From the NCBI GenBank assembly GCA_031553435.1, contig JAVBLQ010000002.1:1-14895 (forward strand): DNA of 14,895 bases, in the 5' to 3' direction. Position numbers and translations under genes: made by a program. The number at the start of each line of letters is the position of its first letter. Positions within the stretch are counted from its first letter, which is position 1. This DNA is from JAVBLQ01 sp031553435. GTDB lineage: Bacteria; Bacteroidota; Bacteroidia; Bacteroidales; Azobacteroidaceae. The notes below the pieces were generated by a model. The model was not told the DNA's origin. It saw only the letters and a program-made list of their open reading frames with translations, and did no database searches. Shown here one piece after another: positions 5,685 through 12,164 of the stretch.

Positions 5685-7280
5685 ATGAAACGAAAATTTA
5701 CTATTTTCCTGTTGAGCCTGGCGCCCTGCCTGCTTGTCGCCCAGTCCCCCGTCGGGATCTATGGGCCGGTGAATGTCGGTAGCAGTGGCGTGTTGGTCTT
5801 GCAGGGCCCGGTCACGGTCAACTCCAACACCTCTCAAGGTACGGGAGTTATGGTCAATAATGGAATAATCAACTTTTCAAAAGGTTTAATCCTCAAATCA
5901 GATGATGTGAACGACGGGCTTCTGGCCAACAAGGCCACTATCACCACCACCGGTAGTGCTGTGTCTGAGATCCAGCTGCAAAAAACTTTCAACGATGCCA
6001 CCCGGTATTATTACATTTCTTTCCCATTCACAGTCAAAATGAGCGACATCAAATCTGGTGCAAGTGGAAATCCGGCATTGGTTTACGACACTCATTATTA
6101 TATGATGGAGTATGATGCCGCCGACCGTGCCAATACCGGTAAGTCCGATGACTGGAAAGACTTGGTAGTCGATGCTAATTCGACATTGCTTCCCGGCAAA
6201 GGTTACCTTTTTGCTTTGGATGAAGAAGTGGTGAACCGCGAGGTTATCTTCCCGGCATCGGACATCACCAATCTATTTTCGACAATAACAGCCAATAAAA
6301 CAATCAATCTATCGTATAGCATTCCTACAGTTGAAGATCCTTTCACCACCGCAAAGAGTTGGGGATGGAATTTTATTGGAGGTCTGTTCACTTCGAATTA
6401 TTTGATGAATGAAGCTAATATCGGCAACAACTACAGTGGAGTACTCTATTATTACAACAAGACTGTCAAAGATTACGTGGAAGTAGCAACAGTATTGGAA
6501 GGTTCTATTACGATGCCTCCTTACATTTCATTTTTCACCCATGAGGCTGCAACAGGAAAATCGATTGCTTACAGTGTCGCTGGAGTAACAACTTCTACCC
6601 AAACTGCAGGCCTTCGCTCGGATGAGAATAATGAATTTGATATTATCAGTCTTTGGATCAAAGGCAGTGACTATGGTGACCAACTCCGCATTGTGACGGG
6701 TGACAACTACACAGAAAACCTTGATTATGCAAAAGATGCCCCCAAACTCTTCTCTCCTGACAAGGAAACCCCTCAACTCTGGAGCATACTCGAAGGTGAT
6801 GGACTTTGCATCAATATGCTTCCTAAAAAAGAGTATCGTGAAATCACTTTGGGAGTAAAAACCGGTGAAGATGACAACTATACTATTTCCCTGGACGAAG
6901 GTTACAATGGTTTCTACCAATCCATCGTCCTCTTTGACAAGAAAACTGGTGAAAGAACAAACCTGCTTACAAACTCTTACTCCTTTCCATCCAATGAACT
7001 CAATACCACCGATCGCTTCATCCTTGAATTGAACCGGATATCGACATCAATTGACAATCCAGAGACTGACAATGTTGTTATTTATGCAAGCAATAAGCAA
7101 TTGTTTGTCAAAAATATCCAACAGGGAGACAAAGTACAAGTCTTTGATGTAACGGGAAGAATGATTCTTTCGGGAAGAGCACAATCAGCAGATTTTACAA
7201 GTGAGTTGAATTCAGAAGGCGCTTTGGTTGTAAAAATCAGTGGTAAGACTAACAGTATATCCAAAATAATGAATCAATAA
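5685..7280 (+). CDS. Exported protein with T9SS type A-like C-terminal sorting domain
   Basis: The 531-residue protein begins with a clear signal peptide (about 1-20, ending VAQ). A glycine- and valine-rich beta region follows (21-95), then a mixed beta domain containing RYYYISFPFTVKMSDI (107-122). That segment resembles parts of large Bacteroidales surface proteins of unknown function. The C-terminus (about 462-531) has the type IX secretion tail pattern: VVIYASNKQLFVKN, then VQVFDVTGRMI (485-494), then ALVVKISG and a final ISKIMNQ. It should cross the outer membrane by T9SS, with the tail then cleaved and the protein attached or released. No enzyme motif is visible, so I infer a structural or adhesive role. 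Bases 5701-5820, which encode residues 6-45, are about 63% GC by my count, and GC drops to about 38% over the next 60 bases. Confidence 0.8.
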   Translation: MKRKFTIFLLSLAPCLLVAQSPVGIYGPVNVGSSGVLVLQGPVTVNSNTSQGTGVMVNNGIINFSKGLILKSDDVNDGLLANKATITTTGSAVSEIQLQKTFNDATRYYYISFPFTVKMSDIKSGASGNPALVYDTHYYMMEYDAADRANTGKSDDWKDLVVDANSTLLPGKGYLFALDEEVVNREVIFPASDITNLFSTITANKTINLSYSIPTVEDPFTTAKSWGWNFIGGLFTSNYLMNEANIGNNYSGVLYYYNKTVKDYVEVATVLEGSITMPPYISFFTHEAATGKSIAYSVAGVTTSTQTAGLRSDENNEFDIISLWIKGSDYGDQLRIVTGDNYTENLDYAKDAPKLFSPDKETPQLWSILEGDGLCINMLPKKEYREITLGVKTGEDDNYTISLDEGYNGFYQSIVLFDKKTGERTNLLTNSYSFPSNELNTTDRFILELNRISTSIDNPETDNVVIYASNKQLFVKNIQQGDKVQVFDVTGRMILSGRAQSADFTSELNSEGALVVKISGKTNSISKIMNQ

Positions 7281-7319
7281 AAATAGTTACACTCTGTGTT
7301 ATAAAAAGGTTTAATAATA

Positions 7320-7610
7320 ATGAAGAAAACAATCTACATTTTCTTGTTCACGATCCTGACCTGCAGCCTCCATGCCGAAGGATTGTACATGAATATGGAG
7401 GACAGCGAATCCTCCTCCGGCATCTGGCCCAAGTCGCCCTATAATTCAGAAGAATACAACGCCTCCACCCTTAGGGCTAAACCCGAACCACCAAAAGGGC
7501 CGGGAGAAGACGAAACAGCACTGCCGATTTCCGGAGGACTATTATTACTCGCTTCGCTCGTGAGTGCACGGTACGTGGTAGACAGTGCACGGAGGAGAAT
7601 TAAGAATTAA
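7320..7610 (+). CDS. Small exported protein with PID-CTERM-like sorting tail
   Basis: The 96 residues have three parts. A signal peptide (about 1-19, ending LHA) comes first. A hydrophilic Ser/Pro/Glu-rich middle (20-66) includes KPEPPKGPGEDE. The C-terminal tail has PISGG (69-73), a hydrophobic stretch and the basic end RRRIKN. A short P-x-x-G-G motif, membrane segment and basic cap is the layout of PEP-CTERM/PID-CTERM sorting tails handled by exosortase-like enzymes in Bacteroidetes. No sorting enzyme is in this window. The tail is longer than usual, with SAR-YVVD-SAR encoded by an exact 9-base repeat (AGTGCACGG at 7563 and 7584). The gene starts 39 bases after the T9SS-tail gene and is probably co-transcribed. 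Function is unknown. Confidence 0.68.
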   Translation: MKKTIYIFLFTILTCSLHAEGLYMNMEDSESSSGIWPKSPYNSEEYNASTLRAKPEPPKGPGEDETALPISGGLLLLASLVSARYVVDSARRRIKN

Positions 7611-7611
7611 A
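7598..7611. repeat. Heptamer repeat AATTAAG/AATTAAA at the gene end
   Basis: AATTAAG (7598-7604) is followed directly by AATTAAA (7605-7611). Together they cover the last codons and stop of the small PID-CTERM-like gene. A related word, CAATTAATAAT, follows. The 7-base period is the same as in the repeats at 3295 and near 12147. Confidence 0.35.
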
Positions 7612-7624
7612 ACAATTAATAATG

Positions 7625-7677
7625 CAAGTCTCTGGGCTCCGATTACCTCTCTTAGAGGGTAGGCGGCGGCGGAGGCC
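7625..7677 (+). other. GC-rich, potentially structured leader between cassette genes
   Basis: The gap between the 96-residue and 358-residue genes is about 58% GC over 7621-7680 by my count, in a window where intergenic DNA is very AT-rich. It contains GGCGGCGGCGGAGGCC (7662-7677). It can fold: ACC-CTC (7645-7651, one bulged T) pairs with GAG-GGT (7655-7660) across a TTA loop. An outer GGGCTCC (7634-7640) can pair with GGAGGCC (7671-7677) with one mismatch. It could be an RNA regulatory or processing element, or a recombination scar. Confidence 0.4.
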
Positions 7678-7695
7678 AATAACTAAAAAATAAAG

Positions 7696-8772
7696 ATGAA
7701 AACAACGACAAAGATTCTTTTAATCCTGTTCTTCGCCCTGTTTTGTGCGGGAACAACCATGAATGCACAGGTGCGTATCGGTGAAAACGCCACTCCCAGG
7801 ACGGGAACGTTGCTTGACTTGAAATCGACTTTTGTAGGCGGTTTGCTGTTACCCAATGTGAACATTGATGACCTGTCAAAAATTCCGGCAGGTTTTACCG
7901 ATGCTGCTGTTCAAAGCCAAGATACGAATGACGACCTGAAAGGGATGATTGTTTACAACACCAACGCCAGTATCGGTGAAGGAGTTTATGTATGGGATGG
8001 CAACGACTGGAAAAATATAGGTACAGATAGAGCCACTCCTGCTGCTGATACCTATTATATAACCGGTATCAATTGTTTTGATGTGGCTCAAACCCTGAGC
8101 ACTGAGTGCGGAACCACCGGACGTACGAATGCTTTCCTTTCGACGAAAGCGTTCCAATATACTTTGGAGCATACTACCGTCGCTGCGAATGTAACTTTTG
8201 CTGTGCAAGATGCAACAGGCATTGTCAAGTCATTGACCTGGACAGGCGATGTAGCTACGATTGTATTTGTGGATGATATTGTTGAACGTATCACAGGTAA
8301 TGCTACCGGCAATACAATAAAGCTTTATGCCTTGTTTACAGACAACACATCTGCCAATGTGCAAACAAGCATGACCATCACGGTGAAGGATTGTACGTGT
8401 TGTCCGGGCTACCTGCAACCGGGAAGTACTCTTTGCTGGTATAAGACGGATGAACCGGGAAAACAGCCATGGAATGCTTCCGGAATAGGACCCATGACCA
8501 TCAACTGTAACTCTGCTGTCAGTGGTTCAGGCATGACAGGCTGGAGAGTGCCGAGAATAGACGAGCTTAGTAGCCTACAATCTATCTTCAATAACTTGGA
8601 AGAACAACCGAGTTCTGATATTGGTACTACTAACTTGCAGCCTTCTTGGTACTGGAGTGATACGTCTGAACCTGATGGTGTTTGGGGTTGGTACTTCGGC
8701 AGTTCTGGTGTTTCGGGTATCTACACTAAGACCGCTAACCTTTATGTTCGTTGCGTAAAGAGTAATAATTAA
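7696..8772 (+). CDS. Exported protein with DUF1566/FISUMP-like C-terminal domain
   Basis: The 358 residues start with a signal peptide (about 1-25, ending NAQ). The region 26-110 has VRIGENATPRTGTLLDLKS and GMIVYNTN...GVYVWDGNDWKNIG, a pattern common in Bacteroidetes surface proteins that begin with a short beta repeat. The middle (about 118-235) looks like an Ig-like beta domain ending in a cysteine cluster (DCTCCPG, 232-237). The C-terminus (about 236-358) resembles DUF1566/FISUMP domains of C-type-lectin-like fold: GWRVPRIDEL (282-291), WYWSDTSE (318-325) and a final ANLYVRCVK (347-355). No T9SS tail is visible. It is probably a surface or secreted binding protein; the ligand is unknown. 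It is third in the exported cassette, 85 bases after the small gene. Confidence 0.75.
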   Translation: MKTTTKILLILFFALFCAGTTMNAQVRIGENATPRTGTLLDLKSTFVGGLLLPNVNIDDLSKIPAGFTDAAVQSQDTNDDLKGMIVYNTNASIGEGVYVWDGNDWKNIGTDRATPAADTYYITGINCFDVAQTLSTECGTTGRTNAFLSTKAFQYTLEHTTVAANVTFAVQDATGIVKSLTWTGDVATIVFVDDIVERITGNATGNTIKLYALFTDNTSANVQTSMTITVKDCTCCPGYLQPGSTLCWYKTDEPGKQPWNASGIGPMTINCNSAVSGSGMTGWRVPRIDELSSLQSIFNNLEEQPSSDIGTTNLQPSWYWSDTSEPDGVWGWYFGSSGVSGIYTKTANLYVRCVKSNN

Positions 8773-8834
8773 CTCTTTGTCAAACAACGTTCAACGTAGC
8801 TAAGTAGACTCCAACAATTAGTTTATATTATTTT

Positions 8835-8917
8835 TTTCGGCAAAGGTAAAGGACTCTCTAAAGAAAAGAATTGTTTACACACGATTCTTTCGTCTTGTCC
8901 TTTACCTTTCGCCGAAA
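8835..8917. other. Long near-perfect hairpin between convergent genes
   Basis: The left arm TTTCGGCAAAGGTAAAGGAC (8835-8854) pairs with 8897-8917 along all 20 bases, the right arm having one extra base (C8910). The 42-base interior holds a second stem, AAAGAAT (8865-8871) with ATTCTTT (8884-8890), around a 12-base loop. It lies between the convergent FISUMP-like and zinc peptidase genes and ends exactly at the latter's stop. Neither strand has a T-run after the stem, so it is not a standard intrinsic terminator. It may still end transcription both ways, or be a small palindromic (MITE-like) repeat. Confidence 0.7.
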
Positions 8918-9619
8918 TTAGTCTCTTCTTCTCCCCATATAAATCATAATATAATACACCAATGTACCTAATGAAGAAAGTGCTGCAACTACATACGTAT
9001 AAGCCGCTGACTTCAAGGCATTTTGTGCTTTATCGTGATTGTATGAGTTCGTAACACCGGCACTGCTTAACCATGCTAAAGCTCTTCTACTTGCATCAAT
9101 CTCAACAGGTAAAGTGATGAAACTGAACAAAGTTGTAATAGCAAATAAACAAATACCAGCTAATAATAGAGTGGGAAAAGTATTAACCAAAAAAATTCCG
9201 GCTAACAAAACCCAAGTCATCCACTTAGATGCAAAACTTACAAAAGGAACTAATTTAGAACGCATTTGCAAAGGAGCATAGGCTTTGGCATGTTGCACTG
9301 CATGACCACACTCATGAGCTGCAACTGCAGCAGCAGCAACGCTATTACTTCCATAAACGACATCACTGAGATTTACTGTTCTATTGGCCGGATTATAATG
9401 GTCGGTCAATGAACCTGGAGTGGATATTACATTTACATCATATATTCCGTTATCATGAAGCATTTTTAAGGCGACATCTTTACCTGTCATCCCGTTTCCT
9501 AAAGGAATCTGAGAATAAGCTTTAAATTTTCTTTGTAAGTTAGCCGATGCCAACCAACTAATCAATGCTATTCCGCCGAATAAAATCCAATACATCATGT
9601 TAGGATTTACGCCTTCCAT
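8918..9619 (-). CDS. Membrane neutral zinc metallopeptidase (YugP-like, Zn_peptidase_2)
   Basis: The 233-residue protein has an N-terminal membrane anchor (about 9-26) and a conserved domain with the zinc-binding HECGH motif (102-106) in VAAHECGHAVQHA. Three further hydrophobic segments follow (about 122-145, 147-170, 205-228). PVEIDASRRAL (171-181) probably carries the third zinc ligand, E173. This layout matches the YugP family (PF04298), common in Bacteroidetes and Firmicutes, whose substrates are unknown. It probably cleaves membrane or envelope proteins. It begins 58 bases after purA on the same strand and has no obvious promoter of its own, so read-through from fur-purA is likely. The first ATG (9619) is used; ATGs at codons 8 and 9 are alternatives. 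Confidence 0.88.
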   Translation of the reverse strand: MEGVNPNMMYWILFGGIALISWLASANLQRKFKAYSQIPLGNGMTGKDVALKMLHDNGIYDVNVISTPGSLTDHYNPANRTVNLSDVVYGSNSVAAAAVAAHECGHAVQHAKAYAPLQMRSKLVPFVSFASKWMTWVLLAGIFLVNTFPTLLLAGICLFAITTLFSFITLPVEIDASRRALAWLSSAGVTNSYNHDKAQNALKSAAYTYVVAALSSLGTLVYYIMIYMGRRRD

Positions 9620-9664
9620 ATTATTAAGTTTTAATTGTTTTACACTTACACAACAAATTGTTTG

Positions 9665-9687
9665 CCAGGAAAGTTCTTTAATCCTGG
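9665..9687 (-). other. Short hairpin overlapping the purA stop codon
   Basis: CCAGGA (9665-9670) pairs with TCCTGG (9682-9687) across an 11-base loop that contains the purA stop codon. There is no T-run after it, so it is at best a weak attenuator or mRNA-stabilising stem between purA and the zinc peptidase gene. Confidence 0.3.
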
Positions 9688-10946
9688 TATCTTATGATAG
9701 TTTGCTCTCTATCAGGCCCTACGGATACAATTGCAATCGGTACATTTAATTCTTCTTCCAAAAATGACAAATAGGCATTAAATTCTTCCGGAAATTCATC
9801 TTCCGACTGCATTTTTGTCATATCCGTTTTCCAGCCGGGAAGCTCAATATATATTGGTTGGAGATTATCATTGATTTCGAAAGGAAAATCTTCAGTTTCT
9901 TCTCCATCGATGTTATATGCAACACATGCTTTAATTGTGTCAAACATATCCATTACATCACTTTTCATCATGATGAGTTTTGTAACTCCATTAATCATAA
10001 TGGCATACCGGAGAGCAACCAGATCCACCCATCCACAACGACGCGGACGACCTGTCACAGAGCCATATTCATGACCCAAATCCCGCATTTTATCACCGGT
10101 TTCATCAAAAAGTTCGGTAGGAAACGGACCGCTACCAACCCTGGTACAATAGGCTTTGAAAATTCCATGGACCTCTCCTATTTTGTTCGGTGCAATTCCC
10201 AGACCGGTACAAGCTCCGGCACAGATTGTATTGGAAGATGTTACAAAAGGATATGAACCAAAGTCAACATCCAGCATGGTTCCTTGTGCTCCTTCTGCCA
10301 ATACTTTCTTTCCATCACTCAATTGTTTATTGATAAAATGATCATTATCAATAATTTGAAATCTTTTAAGACATTCTATTCCGGCAAACCAATCTTTTTC
10401 TACAGCATCTAAATCATATTGAAAATCCAATTGTTTCAGAATTTCTTTATGACGGTTAACCGCTGCATTGTATTTTTTTTCAAAATCATGAAAAATATCA
10501 CCGATACGAATACCGTTCCGGCTTACTTTATCTGTGTAAGTAGGTCCGATCCCTTTGCCGGTTGTACCTATTTTGCCTTCTCCTTTATTCGCTTCATAAG
10601 CAGCGTCAAGTAATCTGTGAGTAGGAAGAATCAGATGGGCTTTTTTAGAAATTAGCAAACGTTTTGTCAAATCATGTCCGGAGGCTTCCAAAGCTTCAAC
10701 TTCTACTTTAAAAAGAGCCGGGTCAAGCACTACTCCATTGCCAATTACATTTACTTTTCCTCCTTGAAATATTCCGGAAGGAATGGAACGAAGTACATAT
10801 TTTTGTCCTTGAAATTCAAGCGTATGCCCGGCATTAGGTCCTCCCTGAAATCTGGCGATTATATCATATCCCGGCGTAAGTACATCAACAACTTTGCCTT
10901 TTCCTTCATCTCCCCATTGTAAACCTAACAATACATCAACTTTCAT
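9678..10946 (-). CDS. purA: Adenylosuccinate synthetase
   Basis: This enzyme joins IMP and aspartate with GTP to make adenylosuccinate, the first committed step to AMP. It acts in the cytoplasm as a homodimer. The 422 residues contain every key motif: QWGDEGKGK (10-18, catalytic D13), GPNAGHT (36-42, H41), TTGKGIGPTY (128-137) and GRPRRCGWVD (299-308), which binds IMP and GTP. The length is normal. The ATG at 10946 lies inside the end of the upstream Fur-family gene (11-base overlap), so the two are probably translated together. The overlap follows a lysine-rich, A-rich tract in the Fur C-terminus. Confidence 0.97.
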   Translation of the reverse strand: MKVDVLLGLQWGDEGKGKVVDVLTPGYDIIARFQGGPNAGHTLEFQGQKYVLRSIPSGIFQGGKVNVIGNGVVLDPALFKVEVEALEASGHDLTKRLLISKKAHLILPTHRLLDAAYEANKGEGKIGTTGKGIGPTYTDKVSRNGIRIGDIFHDFEKKYNAAVNRHKEILKQLDFQYDLDAVEKDWFAGIECLKRFQIIDNDHFINKQLSDGKKVLAEGAQGTMLDVDFGSYPFVTSSNTICAGACTGLGIAPNKIGEVHGIFKAYCTRVGSGPFPTELFDETGDKMRDLGHEYGSVTGRPRRCGWVDLVALRYAIMINGVTKLIMMKSDVMDMFDTIKACVAYNIDGEETEDFPFEINDNLQPIYIELPGWKTDMTKMQSEDEFPEEFNAYLSFLEEELNVPIAIVSVGPDREQTIIRYQD

Positions 10947-11418
10947 TTTTATCTAAATTTTTTTGTTTTTTCTTTTTTGTCGTACATTTATTACACATTC
11001 CATAAACATATAAACCATAATGGGTGGGTGTAAATTTTTTTATTTTTTTTGCTTCAATGAATTCTTTTAACTCATTGTCTCTATATTCTTGAATCAAACC
11101 ACATTCCAGACAAATCAAATGATGGTGGTATTCATTGTTATAGGCTCTTTCATAATAAGAAATGTTGGTTCCGAACTGATGACGCAGAACTAACTTACAA
11201 TCAACCAGCAACTGCATGGTATTATAAAGAGTGGCACGACTAACTCTGAATTTTTTTTCATTCATCGTCTCATGAAGAGTATCCATATTGAAATGACCTG
11301 ATTCTGAGTAAATGTGATCTAAGATAGCAAATCTTTCAGGGGTACGACGACATTTATGAGTCGATAAATATTCAATAAACTGTTGTTTTACAGTCTCTTT
11401 TATTTTTTCTTTATCCAT
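10936..11418 (-). CDS. Fur-family metal-dependent transcriptional regulator
   Basis: The 160 residues contain an N-terminal winged-helix DNA-binding domain (about 8-85; RRTPERFAILDHI and RVSRATLYNTMQLL). The C-terminal metal-binding and dimer domain has YHHHLICLECG (98-107) and a second Cys pair, MCNKC (C142, C145). With C103 and C106 this makes the structural zinc site of four cysteines. It could be Fur, Zur or PerR; the sequence does not say which. The tail is strongly basic (KKKKQK, 149-153 region) and comes from an A-rich tract overlapping the purA start. The coupling to purA looks like an ancestral Bacteroidales arrangement rather than a purine-specific role. Confidence 0.88.
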   Translation of the reverse strand: MDKEKIKETVKQQFIEYLSTHKCRRTPERFAILDHIYSESGHFNMDTLHETMNEKKFRVSRATLYNTMQLLVDCKLVLRHQFGTNISYYERAYNNEYHHHLICLECGLIQEYRDNELKEFIEAKKIKKFTPTHYGLYVYGMCNKCTTKKKKQKNLDKNES

Positions 11419-11443
11419 TTGTTGATTGCTAAAAGATAGATTG

Positions 11444-11451
11444 CAAAGTTA
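11444..11451 (-). promoter_or_regulatory. Putative -7 promoter element of the fur-purA operon
   Basis: On the minus strand this reads TAACTTTG followed by C, an exact TAnnTTTG match, 26 bases before the Fur-family ATG at 11418. At 19 bases upstream the sequence is TTTT, one base from the TTTG -33 element. It probably drives fur, purA and the zinc peptidase gene. Confidence 0.45.
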
Positions 11452-11481
11452 ACTTTTTTGTCCTAAAAGAAAAAATTATCT

Positions 11482-12135
11482 TCATTGATTATTTGAGTAA
11501 TAATCATATTCGAATTTCAAGATTTTTATAAATTCTTCCTTTAATTGAATGTCATCAAATTCCAAATTATCAACAGCTTGTAATATTTCATTTAAGACTG
11601 GTAGTGATTGTCTTCCCAAACGTTTTAATGCTGTTACTGATGCATTTCTCAGGTGTAACGATTCGTTTTGCAGGTTTTGGGAAGCTTCCGAAAGAAATTG
11701 TTCTTTTTCTTTTCCTTCAAATATATAATCTTTTGAGAAAAGACGGGCATAAAGCAAAAATCCGGAAATTTTAACATATAATTCATCAGATAAGATCCAG
11801 TTGTATGCTTTCTGCCTGGCATCCGGAAGTTTTGAAAAGCAATTCATGCAGGCTTGTTCTGCCAGCTCCAGATTATCAATTTCTTTTACCCACACATCTG
11901 CGTCTTTGAAATCTTCGACCGGACAGAGCAAAGTTGCCAGAATTTTTAATTCCCGGATATCTTCTTTCCACAAATCATTGGCTAATTTTAAGTCAGGAGT
12001 ATATTCCTTAGCCATTTGGCGCAGACGGGGGATATCTACGCCAAAATTGAGTTTATGTTTCATCCCTTTCTCTCTCATAGCAGTTGAGACAACCCCGTTC
12101 ATGGAAAGGCGAAGACGTTTTTTTATTTCTTTCAT
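11482..12135 (-). CDS. DNA alkylation repair protein, AlkD-like HEAT-repeat family
   Basis: The 217 residues are almost all alpha-helical, with the repeated helix pairs typical of AlkD/AlkC-type DNA glycosylases (PF08713). LANDLWKEDIRELKILATLL (51-70) matches the family signature in which a Leu-Trp-x-x-x-x-hydrophobic-Glu-hydrophobic segment begins a HEAT repeat. A later repeat is SLHLRNASVTALKRLGR (about 158-174). The family removes N3- and N7-alkylated purines without base flipping. It begins 29 bases after the DPP III gene on the same strand and probably shares its promoter. A glycosylase role is inferred; some Bacteroidetes members are untested. Confidence 0.75.
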   Translation of the reverse strand: MKEIKKRLRLSMNGVVSTAMREKGMKHKLNFGVDIPRLRQMAKEYTPDLKLANDLWKEDIRELKILATLLCPVEDFKDADVWVKEIDNLELAEQACMNCFSKLPDARQKAYNWILSDELYVKISGFLLYARLFSKDYIFEGKEKEQFLSEASQNLQNESLHLRNASVTALKRLGRQSLPVLNEILQAVDNLEFDDIQLKEEFIKILKFEYDYYSNNQ

Positions 12136-12136
12136 G

Positions 12137-12160
12137 GTGAAGAATAATGAAAGATGAAGG
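12137..12160. repeat. Degenerate heptamer repeat (GTGAAGA / ATGAAAG / ATGAAGG)
   Basis: GTGAAGA (12137), ATGAAAG (12147) and ATGAAGG (12154) fill the 29-base gap between the DPP III and AlkD-like genes. The last two are 7 bases apart and the first is 10 bases before. The consensus RTGAARR and the 7/10 steps are the same as in the repeat at 3295. Confidence 0.35.
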
Positions 12161-12164
12161 TCGC

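Noticed and set aside
6528..6920. A 130-codon antisense frame inside the T9SS-tail gene, with others at 4462-4974 and 8575-8787
   Set aside because: They lie opposite genes with clear signal peptides and domains, and show no domains of their own.
8835..8917. Calling the long hairpin an intrinsic terminator
   Set aside because: Neither strand has a T-run after the stem; the T-run lies before it on the plus strand. Recorded as a hairpin of unknown role instead.
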